Of a DNA stretch of 64,000 nucleotides, positions 1-16,144 are shown piece after piece. This stretch comes from Hemibagrus wyckioides (Eukaryota > Chordata > Actinopteri > Siluriformes > Bagridae): assembly GCF_019097595.1 (NCBI RefSeq), contig NC_080732.1, positions 5,258,854 through 5,322,853 on the forward strand. Direction: 5' to 3'. Within the stretch, counting starts at the first letter, position 1; each line of letters opens with the position of its first letter. Made by a program: the position numbers and the translations under genes. Under the pieces are notes generated by a model. It did not search any database, had not been told where the DNA came from, and saw only the letters and a list, made by a program, of their open reading frames with translations.

Positions 1-1339
1 TTCCACAACCTTTCTACCTTTGGATTCTGAGAGTGTGTTTATATTTTTTATTAAGAACTTCAATTTAATTTCATCACTAAGATTAAACTCTGAGATTTTT
101 GATGCTGCATTTTTTTCCCCTAATTTAGTCACTAATTCCCATCCACCAGTCAGGTATCTCGTCATACGACATCTACTGACCGTCAAGGGTAAAGGCTATC
201 ACATGAAATTCAACAGAATCCAACCAACTGCATCTTAACAGACTGCTGGATCATGTGTAGGCAGTGTTAAACCCGATATCCACCTCCTTTTACGTACATG
301 AGCTCTTAGCTGCCCTCGATTAGCTCTCTCTGTGATTGACAGGTGAGGAACCCAGAGCGCACGGCTAATTTAACAACCTCGCCACAGACGACTGCCTTTA
401 AACTCTCACGCATTTAACCTGCAATTTAGTAAGATTTAAGTCAATTCCGCAGCCACATTATGCTGCATTTCCTTCTGCATCTCCTCACGTACCTCTTTGT
501 AGCCCTCGGTGTCTTCCACCTTCTGTATCATCTCCTAATCCTAAATAACAGAGTAGCTGAGCTTCATCAACTTTAATCATTTTCAGACGATCTTAAATGA
601 GAGCTACAGTCTCTCTGACCCTCAGTCCTGACAGCTTATTAAGAGATGCCGGCCTGGAGAAAAGGGCAGACTCTTCTCTCTCAGCTCGTACATTCCTGCC
701 GGATCAACCAGTCATAATTATCAATCAATGTTCCTCCATCCATTGCTGTTATTTCACCTGAGGCCCGGTGTGTCTGCCTCTCTAATTTGTTTACAACCGA
801 TTTTTCCTTTCCTGAGAGTGGAAAAAGCTTTTCCCTGACACTGAGATTTGTTTTATTTAGAGAAAATACAATCATTTATAGCCACTGCTTGTAAATAAAT
901 GTATCACGGTTGCTTTTGTCCCTAATAAATAAAACAGCAATCTCTTTGGGAATATATTCTGAATTGTCCTTAATAACATAGATACTTTGTACTTTAGGAT
1001 ATTGCATACCGTATAACTACACTCTATATCCAGGCCACAGATAAAGACTTCCTGTGTCTGAAATTTGACCAGAAAGAGGCTAGGATGCAAACTCCGAGAC
1101 ATTAATAAGAATTAATCACATCAGATCTGGGGCTGTGTCTATTCCACTAAACAGCATACATCCAAATTAATAAAATATGCTGAAAAAAGAAAAGTTGATG
1201 CAGCACAAAGACAAGAGAAATGAGAGAATCAGCATATGTAGAGTATCTTCTGCCTGCATACCTGTGCAGTTAACCAATCAGAGAATCACATGGCAACAGC
1301 ACAGTGTATGAAATCATGCATGTACAGGAAGAACTTCAT

Positions 1340-1340
<1 letters not shown>

Positions 1341-1374
<34 letters not shown>
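1341..1374 (+). repeat. AAT microsatellite
   Basis: About 11 AAT copies. A similar run is at 10107-10141. Confidence 0.95.
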
Positions 1375-1375
<1 letters not shown>

Positions 1376-1489
1376 TCAGTGTGTTGAGAGATTAAGAGGC
1401 CAGTAACAATAACAATGCCCCATCTTTTTGCATTAGATGTAACAAAATCACTGTGTTGCCAGATATGACCAGGGTTGCCAGATATAAAT

Positions 1490-1586
1490 AAAGTCTGAGG
1501 CAAATGGCTAGACAGGTCTGAGCTGACAGCTAACTCAAATAATCACTCTTTTCAGCCATGGTGAGCAGAAAAGCACATCATTATAT
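1490..1586 (+). mobile_element. Short Tc1-like transposon fragment
   Basis: Sequence including tgagctgacagctaactcaa and catggtgagcagaaaagca resembles the transposase N-terminal region of a common fish Tc1-like element. It shares that core with 13880-14060 (+) and 33845-34095 (-). No terminal repeats remain. Confidence 0.5.
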
Positions 1587-1902
1587 TAAACCTTCACATG
1601 GGATGAGATAAAATGAGAGGGGATGTGCTTTATTAATCCTCTGTAGGTGAAATTCGAGGTGACACAGTGGCAAAGAAAATCCTATACAACAGATAACTAA
1701 AAATAATAAAATCATAAACAAAATGAATCAGTGTGGATGTACATATGTGGGAGTACATATATACATGCATGCAATATCCTTGGTATTTAAATTCATGTGC
1801 AATATCTGTAGATTGATAGTGAACTGTTATGAGTGTGTGTGTGTGTGTGTCAGATGCTGTCGCACTATAGAATATGATATCACAAAAAAAGCCCTCTAGA
1901 TG

Positions 1903-2320
1903 TCTCAAGGGATATGTCTGTGGCTTAACCTGCTCCTAACCCGCCTCAGCACAGCATGGAGAAGATGAAAAGAATCATCCATGATAGCTTATAGCTTCCT
2001 CCTCATCCTCATTTCAGTCGCTGCTTCCACACCGTCCAGTTCCACCACAGAGTTGGCCTATCTCACCAGCTTGGCCAGTTTGTTGGCACCAGCAGTCTTA
2101 ATTCCACCTCCACATTTCCAGCACAACACAGCAAAGAAGATAATGCTGGAACACTACAGACTGGGAAAACCTCCAAAACAGCCTAGTACACACATTAAAT
2201 TAGCTGAGCCTCTTCAGAAAAAAACATCCTGCACTGTCCTTTCTGAAAGAGGGCTTCGGTATTGTCTGGCCAGTCCAGATTGTTGGGGCTACAACAAGAC
2301 TGCATCCTGTAGCCAAAAAA
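1903..2320 (-). pseudogene. Decayed non-LTR reverse transcriptase fragment
   Basis: Read on the minus strand, short blocks match the C-terminal part of fish non-LTR reverse transcriptases: NNLDW near 2272-2286 with EALFQKGQ downstream, a WKCGGGIKTAGANKLAKLVR-like block near 2075-2135, then LDGVEAATEMRMRRKL and IMDD near 1985-2050. The blocks fall in different frames and are interrupted by stop codons, so the copy is dead. The L2/CR1/Rex1 group is my best guess. Both ends are unclear. Confidence 0.6.
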
Positions 2321-2854
2321 CAAAACTCACTCACTAAAACTGGACAGCCTTCATCTAAACTTTAATCAACCTTATGAATATTATATCCTAGGCACAACAG
2401 TGCTTCATTTCTTCTTAAAATCTCTTCTCCCATATTTTTTTGGTTTGTTTGTTTACTTCCTTTCTTACTTATTTATTATGCCTTTATTAAATAGTCTACT
2501 TTTTATCTTCGCTCTGTCTGACTGCTCAAATATACAACATAAGTCTTTCCTCATCATATTACGGTTGCATCTTCAGTGGTGAGAAATCAACGAGGCTCCT
2601 CTTTTCAGTTCTAAATAAACCGGGAATGTGTTTGTTGATCGTTTATCTCCCAGGAGTTTTAAAGCCTTGATCGGCTTCTGAAAGGAGCTTATGAAGCTAA
2701 TAAAGCAGAAAGAAACACTAGAGATGTTTATCAATGTGGGGGATCCCAGAGGAAACCTGATTCTGGTCATTTTGCTGGTCTTGAATTCAATGATCCATTT
2801 AAACACCTAGAAATACTGGCCTCAACACATACTCGTTATTGAGGTGAATTCGTT

Positions 2855-3065
2855 ACATTCAGTTTTATTTCTATAGCTTTTAACAGTGGACTTTGCCACA
2901 AAGCAGCTTTACAGAAATACAATAATTCAGACAATGATTGATTAAATTCCTAATGAGCAAGCCAGAGGCAACAGTGGCAAGGAAATACTCCCTGAGACGA
3001 AATTTGAAGAAGCTTTTAGACTCAAAAAGGAACCCCACCGGATAGTGTGATTGTTCTAAATTGAT
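2855..3065 (-). mobile_element. 3' end of an L2-like retroposon
   Basis: Similar in order and orientation to 35590-35820 of the larger L2-like copy: a block ending gcagctttac, then gagcaagcc, gtggcaaggaa and actcaaaaaggaacc. Only the 3' untranslated part is present. Confidence 0.6.
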
Positions 3066-4041
3066 CCTCGTCCTCCTTCTTAATGCTATAAAAAATGACT
3101 AGACTAGACTAGACTAAACCAGTTATCCAAATATGGGCTGTCTTTATTTATTTCCTGAATTCCCCTGGCACTTTGTTCATACAGACATTCATCCTGACAG
3201 ACGCTATACTCCTCTCCTTCTTGTGTTCCTCACCAGATGCGGGCTTTATTTCCTTTTCGTTTCCTGTCAAGCTCACGCTATCGGGAACTTCTTTCACTCG
3301 CTGTGCTGTCTCTTTCCTTTCCTTTTGCTCAGACAGACAATCAGAAAAGTGTCAGCGACAGACAACAGATGGTCTAGAGAACTTTCCAAACCTTGGTGAT
3401 TTTCCTACCAACTGTTATTTCCTACACCAGGCGAAAAAAACAAACGGTCATTACTCCAGACATAATAATTTGCCTGCTAATATCAGGAGGATGTTGACAG
3501 AGTCTCAGAAGGCTTTCGGAAGATTTGTGTTCATGTCTCTTTCAAGCCTGAGCAGCTTGTCGGGTTTAGAGGTTCATCCTCGCTTCACTTCACTCATATT
3601 CTCATCACATCATCTTGGTACGCACGTCTCCACGTGGTCACGGGTCGCTTAATGAATTAGGGAATGATTTTCTTTAATGAAAACTTTAATCCAAGGACCG
3701 TAAATCAGAACTGACATGATGTTGGGGTTCACTTTTAGGAAACTGATCGGTATGAACTTTTATTAGAGGAATTTTTTTTTTTCAAATGTCTTACTGGGTT
3801 TAGGATTTGTGATATTTCAAGGTTTTTTTTAATTAATAAATGCTCATAAATATTTCTGAAGCCACTCCTTGATGCCATTTCTCACAAAACTAAGGAAAAT
3901 AAGCCAATATTTCCAATACAATGCAATAAAGAATTCACATAAATGGTGAATATAATCAAGATATTTTGTGCATTGTCAAGAAGTAATCTTGTATAAGACT
4001 GAAATATTTCTCTTTCCTGTTTCTTCTCTCTCTGCGCACAG

Positions 4042-4204
4042 GTTATTTCCTGCAGACCCAGACGTCTCCATCCCAGCGCTCGTTTCAGGGCTGCATGCAG
4101 CTCATCCAGGTGGACGATCACCTGGCCGACCTGGTGGCGCTGGAGCGGGGCATGCTGGGAGCTTTTGAGAACGTCAGTTTGGACATGTGTGCCATCATAG
4201 ACAG
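4042..4204 (+). CDS. cntnap2: cntnap2 exon: end of laminin-G 2 into EGF1 linker
   Basis: Acceptor cacag precedes 4042 and donor gtctga follows 4204. The exon opens with the last two bases of a glycine codon and ends with AG of an arginine codon. It reads [19 protein letters not shown], then [11 protein letters not shown], and ends [10 protein letters not shown]. The two cysteines (GCM and MCA) are the usual closing disulfide pair of a laminin-G domain. The motif [12 protein letters not shown] is characteristic of Caspr2 as I recall it. Before FQGC the residues differ from mammals, as expected for a surface loop. It is probably equivalent to human exon 10. The preceding exon is not in the window. 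Confidence 0.93.
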
Positions 4205-4439
4205 GTCTGATCACCAGATGAACATCCTCCTAGACCGCTAGACCTTAAAATGTCATTTCTGGTTCGGATAAAATAACCAGGAAGTTGTCATTTTTCAGAT
4301 CTGGGCTGTTGAGTGACATCATCGCAACACACATTCATTTAAAAGATCATTCCAGCACCACAGCCTGAAATGATCATGTAGCCAAAATATCAAGTACAAA
4401 TTGCTTATTTTATACAATTTAACTTTTAAAATCAAGCCC

Positions 4440-4735
4440 ATGGTGACCAAGCTTTGGGATCTCCTCCTCTTCTTCTTCTTCTTTCATCTCTCTCCACCTA
4501 TCCCTATCTTCTGCATCCTCAACAATTGCACCCACTAGCTTCATATCCTCATTTGTTCCATCCATATACCTCCTCTTTGGCCTTCCTCTTTGCCTCCATG
4601 TCCAACATTCTCCTACCAATATACTCACTTTCCCTCCTCTGAACATGTCCAAACCATCTTAATCTGGCCTCCCTAACTTTGTCCCCCCAAATATCCAACA
4701 TAAGCTGTCCCTCTGATGTACTCGTTCCATGCTTT
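4440..4735 (-). mobile_element. RTE-like retroposon 3' fragment
   Basis: On the minus strand a 77-residue open stretch contains GRPKRRYMD, EDMKLVGA, EDAEDRDRWREM, the conserved C-terminal region found in fish RTE-type LINE ORFs. It runs into a GAA-rich tail at the low-coordinate end, as expected for the 3' terminus. The copy is 5'-truncated. Clade assignment is from memory. Confidence 0.6.
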
Positions 4736-5779
4736 GGGATCTCCTAATATAGGTTCATTTTACATGTCCTAGCTACATGCTAAATAATAACATATAGAAT
4801 ATATATTTAATAACGAGTCAGACGTTATTATTTTTTTCTTGTAGGAAAGGTTCGAACATTTAAAGAACATGAGACATAATTGACCACCTGGTCACGTCTC
4901 CTGTTCAGGAGCACAGCATCAGCATGGTTTATTCAATTTAAGGAATATGAGCACCAGCTCTCTGTCATTATGCTAATGGTGATCGATTTGCCATGCACTC
5001 ACTGTCACAGAGCCTTAACGTGTGTTTATGTGCCGTGGTTCTTTCTCGCTCATGCACGGCTATTGAGGCAGCAGAAATTTAGCACACGGATAACAAAAGA
5101 TGATCAACGGTGTAAATCAGCACTCATGAGCAGCAAAAGGAAAAACACATGGTTGTATGATGATGAGATCCAGGATGTGATTTAAGAGGCTTAGAGAGAT
5201 GTAAATAATGCTTTTCTGTATTTTCTGCAGAACCAGTGCTATAAGACAATGCAATACTTATACATGTATACTTTAGGAGTGTAACATAATCTGTATCTGT
5301 ATTCAGATTTTAGAGATATGATAGCTTCAAGTTCCCTTTGGTTCAAGTTCAGAGGTCATGATTATGACGAGGTGCGTGTTTTTAGTGGAATCACTGTGGA
5401 GTGAGTAGATATTCCTCATTGAAAGAGGTTCACAAATTTGCGTATGAATCACATACAAGTTAAAACTTCACAGTACATTACAAAACTTCTACTGCCTTGA
5501 AGTGTGATAACGTGCAAAGTTACTACTAAAATCTTGACTTTTTGCCCTAGAGATCTATGAATTTCCCGAGCTGTATTTATGACGTTGCTCTCCCCTCATA
5601 ATTATTATATTTCTGACAGGACTGATAAGGGCATGGCATAAATCAGAACGTTTTTTCTTGTTTGTTTATCTTGTTTTGTTTTGTTTTTTTAATAGATGTG
5701 GGCATTTGACTGTTTGGTTTTAAATTTCTTATGTGCATGTTTTTGTTTCTAGCCTAATTTAATTCCACCTGATGCCCTG

Positions 5780-6000
5780 AGAAGTGAAACAAACCAAAAG
5801 CAAACAAACAAATAAAAACCATTCAAAGCAAACAGAGTAAAACAAAACAAAAAAAAAACAGAGTAAAACACAACAAACAGAGTAAAGCAAAACAAACAAA
5901 ACAAAAAAAACAACAACAGCAAAACAAACAAATATGAAACAGAATAAAACAAAAACAAATCAGAGCCAAGCAAAACAAAACAAACAGAACAAAACAGAAA
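5780..6000 (+). repeat. A-rich AAACA-type tract
   Basis: Irregular repetition of aaacaaaac and cagagtaaaac-like words over about 220 bp, almost free of T. Confidence 0.8.
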
Positions 6001-6122
6001 AATATAGGGGAAAAAAAAATCTTCTATTCATATCTGTATTTGTATTTGTATTTGTAGTCCTGTTCCAGCATGACAATGCTTCTGGGCACAAAGCTAGGTA
6101 TAAGTGCAGCAGTCTACAAGCA

Positions 6123-6664
6123 TACACCGATCAGGTATAACTTTATGACCACTGCCAGGTGAATTAAATAAGACTGATTATCTCCTCATCATGGCACCTG
6201 TTAGTGGGTGGGATATATTAGGCAGCAAGTGAACATTTTGTCCTCAAAGTTGATGTGTTAGAAGCAGGAAAAATGGGCAAGCATAAGGATTTGAGGGAGT
6301 TTGATGAAGGGCCAAATTGTGATGGCTAGACCACTGGATCAGAGCATCTCCAAAACTTGTGGGGTGTTCCCGGTCTGCAGTGGTCAGTATCTTTCAAAAG
6401 TGGTCCAAGAAAGGAACAGTGGTGAACCGGCGACAGGGTCATGGGCAGCCAAGTCTCACTGATGCACATGTGGAGTGAAGGCTGGCCCGTGTGATCCGAT
6501 CCAACAGACGAGCTACTGTTGCTCAGATTGCTGAAGAAGTTAATGCTGGTTCTGATAGAAAGGTGTCAGAATACACAGTGCATGATGGGTCAGGGCTGTT
6601 TTGGCAACAAAAGGGGGACCAATACAATATTATGGTAGTCATAATGTTATGCCTGATCAGTGTA
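6123..6664 (+). mobile_element. Tc1 deletion derivative, copy 1 (both ends present)
   Basis: The left end starts tacaccgatcaggtataac and the right end finishes gcctgatcagtgta, inverted copies of each other and beginning and ending in TA as for Tc1/mariner insertions. Inside are remnants of the transposase DNA-binding region, including a frame reading RVIRSNRRATVAQIAEEVNA. After SEYTVH the sequence jumps directly to the C-terminal end, so the catalytic region is missing. It could only move with help from an intact element. Confidence 0.85.
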
Positions 6665-7843
6665 TGTCCATATAGTATATATTACAGTCTGTGCTTCATG
6701 GATGAAAACTTTCACTTTTATTGATTTTCCATTTATTGATTTTCCATTCCCTTTCATTACTTGCTATTCTGCAAACACACTGAACGACAGCCATAACACT
6801 CCTGTCGCTCGTCAGCTCAGCTCGCTGTAAACCTCGACTCCTCAGCTAAGCAAGGAGTACGATGATAATGAAGCTTGAAATCTCATCATTTTTTCAGACA
6901 GATTAGAATAACATCACTCGAGTCAGCTGAGGAGTGAACTCATTTTTGCGACTCGGATAGTAGAAACTTGGACACTTCAACATAATTGGTTTTGTGTTTT
7001 TCTTTTCCACCGGCACGTTTTGGGATAAGATCCATCACTGGAATACAAGGCCAATTTTACTACTCCTTCTTGCTTATTTTTTTTTATTTTTAGACATTTT
7101 TATATTGCATACAATGAATGCATCATAGCTTGCACTGTTTTAACATAACAGTGGGTTACAAACGAATAAAGTGTGTAGGAAAGCGTGTGTGTGGGTGTGT
7201 GTGTGTGAGTAGTCTCCCTGGCATGATTAGTTGACAGTCCTTTAAACCAAACATTATCCTCCTTTTATTGTCCCTAATGGCTGCTTTATATAACTGTCAC
7301 TTTCCATTACACTAAGCACAGGAGCAAATAGGCAAAGCAGACAAGACCAGCTCTCCGGTCCTGCATTCTCAACCCCCGCCCTTCAGTCAACAAGAAAATA
7401 GAGATGAAAATCTGATCAGTGGCCAAGAACAGACTTGCTCGGCTGTGATACTCCCAAGCTTGATATGGCTTTACCTGATCATAGCAGTGACACAACACAA
7501 ACAACATGCATTGCCTCTGAAATGGTGCTTTATTCAGAGGTACAGCAGGTGCAGATCTTTTGGAATTCTCTGGATCACAGGTTCTGCTCTCGGACTTGGG
7601 TTAGTTGAACCTTGGGTTAAACCTTTATGAAGTCTAAACTGTGCAGGACAAGGGGTGCTCGAGTGAGGAACCCTGATCTTTGGGTGAAGGAATCTGCATT
7701 TGTGAATTGATAAGTTCTTGTCAGCTTTGCTTTTCTATAAGGAGCATGCTTTTTACACTCAGTGTCAGCATTTACAGTCTATCAGTGTCAGTTGTATGGA
7801 ATTCAGAGCAACCAAAGCACAATGAGCACCATGATGTCCTTTA

Positions 7844-8258
<415 letters not shown>

Positions 8259-9440
8259 TAATAATAGTAATAGAGTGCTGCAGGGATGACGTATTTTTGC
8301 AGGCTGACCCAAAACCACCCTTTGGCTCCCATTAGGATTTTTCCACTGCTTTTTGGATTACTGCTGAAAATAAGTTTTTACCGTGAAGGTTTTTACAATA
8401 TTTTGCTCATATTCACATACAAGCACAACTTTTATGACACAGCCTAAATACAATGCAAAAGTTATAGGCCATAAACAAACTACACCACTCACAATCACAT
8501 GACCTTCAATGTCTTCCCACTATTGTGCCCTTCTTTGTGGATGAATCCAGGGTAGAAACACAACAAGGCTGTGTTAGTTTGTGACGTGATTAACTGCTCA
8601 CTGATGGAGACTTGAGTGCAAAACTATTTGTGGCAACTGCAGTCCTAAGCCATTGTAGCAAAACTGTTCGGATCACAAACTAAAGCCATCTTCAAGGTCT
8701 GTAAGTGGTTCCGTCTGCAGTAATCTCATATACCTTTAGGCTGTCTGTGTGAGGCTATCATTAGAAACAGCGAGTGGTTTCCAAGTGCTAAGCAGAAGTA
8801 GGGCATTAGGATGGATCAGGCAGGTCTGGAGAGCAGAAGGGGGCAGGATCACTGATATCTCAGGAAAAGCATGTGTGGCTCAACAGCGAGAGAGAGACAG
8901 AGTGAGAGAGAGATTGTTGGCCTATTCCCACCCACTAGTTTGATCTCCTCTATTCTGGACGGATGAAGGCTATCATGTGCTTTCTCTGACACACATGAAG
9001 CCAAACCTTTTTTTTTTTGAACTGGTGCTCATGCTGCATTACACTGAATATATCACACTCAAAGGAAAGTGCTATCCACACCCTTCCACATGCATGAGCT
9101 CGCCAATATGTCTGTAATTGATAGGAGAGAGCGTACACCACCCCTCCCTCTCCGAGTTCACGGCCTGCCTTGCTTTCTTACACTCCCAGCCATGGATAGC
9201 TGTTGAATGGCCGGCATTCAAACTTGTGATCTCCAGGGCCTCTATTGTTAATGAGGCATTAATTTCCCAATCCATCTGACACACACTTTTCAGTTGCAGG
9301 TGTGATTTAAAGCCCCATCCTGATTTGAAACAAAAAAACAGGCATGAATTTCATTAGTGTAATGAGAGTAGGGGTTTATTTGCAAAAAAAAAAAGCCTAG
9401 GCAGCTTTATTTCCTCCTCCACACATCAACACCCAGACAG

Positions 9441-9445
<5 letters not shown>

Positions 9446-9473
<28 letters not shown>
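9446..9473 (+). repeat. CT dinucleotide run
   Basis: About 14 CT copies. Confidence 0.95.
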
Positions 9474-9477
<4 letters not shown>

Positions 9478-10104
9478 GAAATGTTCTCAGCATGCAAATT
9501 TGTCTTTATTATAATACCTCGGTGTCAAGTTAGACTCGCTGTGTGTGCTGAAAGAACGCACCTCACATAAATCCCAAGGTTCCACGCATAAATCCCAGCA
9601 GGATATACAGTATAGCACATGGCAGTACAAATAAAAGTCTAAGCCAGCTTCTAAATTTATAACTAAGCCCTAACGAGCATCAGCCTAAAGAGGATTGGCC
9701 CTTAATTTGGGTTCACACTGCATTCTGTTCTGTTAACGGGTCTGACTCAGAGAGAGAGAGAGGCCTCGTAAATCCGTGGCCACGTGTCACTGAGTTTTAC
9801 TTCTGAGACTCGTAATTTAAAGCATCTTTAAAGATGACTAAATCGAGGAGAAAAGCAGCAAAGCCTTTAATTGTTTTTAAACTTTAGCTCTTTAATTAGG
9901 ACTTCACTCAGAAGGATTACGTTGGTGGAGATGTGAATGGCTGAAAGATCTTTTTCTTTTCACTCCCTGCTCCATGTATGATAATTGTACAGTCATTTTC
10001 TGTTCCCTTTTCGAGGTTTGGGAGCAAATGACACGGGAGTGACCCAGCAATTGAAATTCGAATATTAAGTACATTGTATTCTGCTTCAATTTTTCTAAGC
10101 GATC

Positions 10105-10106
<2 letters not shown>

Positions 10107-10140
<34 letters not shown>

Positions 10141-10141
10141 T
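10107..10141 (+). repeat. AAT microsatellite
   Basis: About 11 AAT copies. Confidence 0.95.
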
Positions 10142-10490
10142 AAAATTACAGTCAACAAATTTGAAGAAGAAATGTAAGGCTTTATTCTGAGTCAACTATG
10201 AAGTGCCATTTACCATTAAACCAGTCAACAATGCTGTGATCTTTATTCGTATATGAGGCTAGAAAAATCCTCCTGTAGTGATTTTTTTTTACAAAAAGAT
10301 TAGTAAAAGCTACTCTTCTACCTGATCAACCAAATGACACCACTCCAGTTATAGACTAAGCTGGAATCCTTCTTTTATTTCTCCTTTTTATTTAGTCCTG
10401 GATCTGAGCTAATCATTGATATCAAAATCCTTCAGTCCCTCATGAACGGAGGCTAATTTTCCTCTGTTAGCTCGAGGCATTTATGTTTGA

Positions 10491-13394
<2,904 letters not shown>

Positions 13395-13595
13395 AGGATA
13401 AGGTATGGACGACAGTTGTGAACGACCTGCCGACTCAGACAGTCGTATCGGGTTCGAGCAGGGACAGACGCACCGTGCTGAATCTGAACTACAGCGCCAC
13501 CATGGAGCAGATCAGTGCCATTACAGACACCGCCGAACACTGCGAGCAGCACGTCACCTACACCTGTCGCTCATCACGCCTCCTCAACACTCCAG
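13395..13595 (+). CDS. cntnap2: cntnap2 exon: fibrinogen-like region, middle
   Basis: The acceptor is tttccag and the donor is gtacag. It reads (E)DKVWTTVVNDLPTQT, a variable stretch VVSGSSRDRRTVLNLNYSAT, then MEQISAITDTAEHCEQHV and TYTCRSSRLLNTP. The block around MEQISAITD..EHCEQ is strongly conserved in Caspr2. The VSGSSRDRR stretch is the least conserved part. The exon ends on the G of a GAT aspartate codon. It faces the largest intron of the window, equivalent to human intron 13 by my exon count. Confidence 0.95.
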
Positions 13596-13717
13596 GTACA
13601 GAGAGGGAGAGTGTGTGAGTGTGTGTCTGACCTGTAGGACATTTTATTTGGGATGATCTATGAGGGTTCAGTTGGAGGTGGTGGAGGTTAGCATGGCTAG
13701 CTCCAGTGTCACTTGTG

Positions 13718-13718
<1 letters not shown>

Positions 13719-13797
<79 letters not shown>
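13719..13797 (+). repeat. TCTA microsatellite
   Basis: About 20 near-perfect copies of TCTA, close to the donor of the exon ending at 13595. Confidence 0.97.
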
Positions 13798-13798
<1 letters not shown>

Positions 13799-13814
13799 CA
13801 GCTGTCCAGAACTT

Positions 13815-14060
13815 TGCCCCATGTAGCCTCAGGCTCTTGTCCTTGATTAATAGAAAAGGATAAGGTCTCAGTGTTAATGTTGTGTGGAAAAACCTCGTTG
13901 ATAAGAGAGGTCCGAGGAGACTGGTCAGAATCAAGCTGCCAGGAAAGCTATGGTAAGTCAAAAAAAGCACTCTTTACGACCATGGTGTGCAGAAAAGTGT
14001 CTCAGATCATACAACAGATCAGACCTTTAGGCAGCTGGACTCACTCCAGCTCAGCTGTCA
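13815..14060. mobile_element. Tc1-like fragments, apparently rearranged
   Basis: 13880-14060 reads on the + strand like the transposase N-terminal region of the family also seen at 33845-34095: cgttgataagagaggtc, then ctctttacgaccatggtg and gcagaaaag. Just before it, 13825-13855 (tagcctcaggctcttgtcc) looks like the downstream part of the same family in the opposite orientation, so this copy may contain an inversion. Confidence 0.5.
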
Positions 14061-14506
14061 GGGTACTAATCAGGGAGTCAGCCATTTTAACGGGTCTCAT
14101 TCAGTGCACTGGAACATTCGCTCCCTAAGAAATACTACAATTCACCACAAAAACCAGGAAGCATCAATGCTCTCTCATTGTTTTCCTATACTAGAATTGA
14201 TATCATATTTTCTGAAGCCTTTCAGCTTGAATAAAATCTCAACCGACTTTATCTACAAGTGTAAGTAGCTTGTTAGCTTGTTGTTGTAGCTCTCAAATGA
14301 ATACTTACATTAGCTATTTTTAACTGTATTTGACAATCTATATACGGTTTGTTTGAGTCTAATGACTCTTAAATGTTTATTGATTTTAAATCCATTAGCT
14401 AGCCTACAATCTCAGCAGTTCTAATCACACAAACCTGTTGCTCATTACACATACACACACTAACTGTTTAAAAAGAGATATTCCTATACTATTTTGTTTT
14501 TTCACA

Positions 14507-14674
14507 TTTACAGCATTTGGTAGAGGAGAGCAATATATATTTTATCTCATTTTATACAACTGATGGTTAAGGGCCTTGCTCAGTGGCCAGCAGTGGCAGC
14601 TTAGTGGACCTTGGATTCAAACTCACAACATTTCAAGCAGAAGTCCAACACCTTAACAACTAAGCTACCATTAG
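14507..14674 (-). mobile_element. tRNA-headed SINE
   Basis: On the minus strand it starts with a tRNA-like head (TGGTAGCTTAGTTGTTAAGG and a B-box-like GAGTTTGAATCC) followed by a tail with gccactgagcaaggcccttaa-like and atgagataaaa-like text. The same head is present at 46468-46645 (+) and as a scrap near 17265-17330. Confidence 0.65.
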
Positions 14675-15636
14675 TCGGCCCATTAGTCTGCTTCTCATCT
14701 CTTCTACAGCATGTTGTACTGTACTGCCGATCACCCGACCTATTTCCTGTTCTCGTTTCTCTCAACCGATTTTGGAACTATCGTTTGGATCAATAGACTG
14801 TTGAAACTTTACTTCGATCCTTTTCAGCCTGCATGGTTTGACAACAATATACAAATTCCCGACCCGAGGAGCTGATTAAGACGTACACTCAGACTGGCTC
14901 AACAAGAAGATCGGAAAAGCATCATCCAATCTTCCAGAGTCCAGTTTAATCAGCATGAACATTTAATCAATATGACTTTCAAAAGTCAGTAGGAAAATAA
15001 AAACCCAGCAATTTTGTTTTCATTTTCAGCGCGACATTTGCAAATATCACGGAAGGAAGTTTCTTATTCTTATCATTATAATACGACCCAGGCATTGCCC
15101 CCTATAGTTCAAACACTGGGAACGTTTTCTAAGCCTCCATTTGTCTCTCACACTGTGTCTCTGAAGCCACAAGCAAAGTCTGCTATGTCAATACGGTTGT
15201 CCCCTCTGGCAGCCGTGACATCAGTTTTAATTACAAGTATCCCAGAGACACAACAAATGTAATGATGCACTTATTATTACAGGCTGAAATATGTTTGAAT
15301 TTTTCAACAGCACATGCTAGCTGTAGAGGTTGCGACCCAGATCATACTAACAAGCTAGTTAGTGCTCAGACTATGCTAATTTCAGAGTGATTTCAAAATA
15401 AAATGGCAGCCGTTATCCACATAAATTGTATATTTGCATGGATGCCGCTTGATTTTTAAAAACGTCGCCTTAACAAGACGTTTCTATGGTTATTTAAGTG
15501 TCAGATTGTGCCTTTGGCGTGAAGTTAATGATCCAGCTTGGGGGGGGGGGTGCAGGATACACACTCGATCTCCAGTCTGAAATGTGCCTTGTGTGTAGTT
15601 TTACTCATTACATTTAAGAGCCAAGCTTCTGAAATA

Positions 15637-16055
15637 CAGTGCCTTGTATAAGTATTTGCCCCCCCCATTGGTCTCAACATTTTGTACTGTCACAAAGTCA
15701 AACAATTTTGTGTTAAAAAAATGGAAATGTTTTTTTTTTTTAAATAAATAAATAAAATTTTGGTACCATTTTATGCAATAGGTCTAACTTTTTTTGGGAC
15801 ATAAAAATTAGACAAAAAAAAAGAAAAAAGCACAAAAGCTTTGGTTGGATAATTACTCGCCCACCCCTGTTCTCCAGCAGCCCAAAACCCAAGAATAATT
15901 TGACTGCAATAAGACTTGAGATATGTCTCCATCAGCTTTACACGTCTGAATCCTGATTTTTTATTTTCGTCATTCTTCTTCTCAGAAAAATTGCTTAAGA
16001 CTGTTTTATAAGCTACCACCCACAGGCATGTTACGTGAGCCTGCATGGTCATGCG
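15637..16055 (+). mobile_element. Tc1-like remnant
   Basis: It begins tacagtgccttgtataagta, a terminus typical of a common fish Tc1-like family, and includes text resembling that family's internal part (ccatcagctttacacgtctg, ttcgtcattcttctt). No right terminus was identified. Confidence 0.5.
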
Positions 16056-16144
16056 TCAAATGTAACCTTTCAGAGGAACGAAAATGACAGTCTTTTTTTT
16101 TTCAAAACTCACTATGGTGCCTTTCCTCCATAAGTATAATTATA

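Larger units (their letters stand above)
1..4041 (+). other. Intron upstream of the first visible cntnap2 exon
   Basis: No exon was recognised here. The stretch holds a dead reverse-transcriptase piece (1903-2320), a short Tc1-like fragment (1490-1586), an L2-like 3' end (2855-3065), an AAT run (1341-1374) and otherwise AT-rich sequence in which I see nothing. I looked for the preceding laminin-G 2 exon and did not find it. Confidence 0.8.

Noticed and set aside
1981..2337. 118-codon + strand frame starting with a hydrophobic stretch that looks like a signal peptide.
   Set aside because: It lies antisense to a recognisable dead reverse transcriptase and has no family match that I know.
3173..3652. 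159-codon + strand frame in the first intron.
   Set aside because: Low-complexity serine and phenylalanine-rich translation, with no family similarity and no splice or promoter context.
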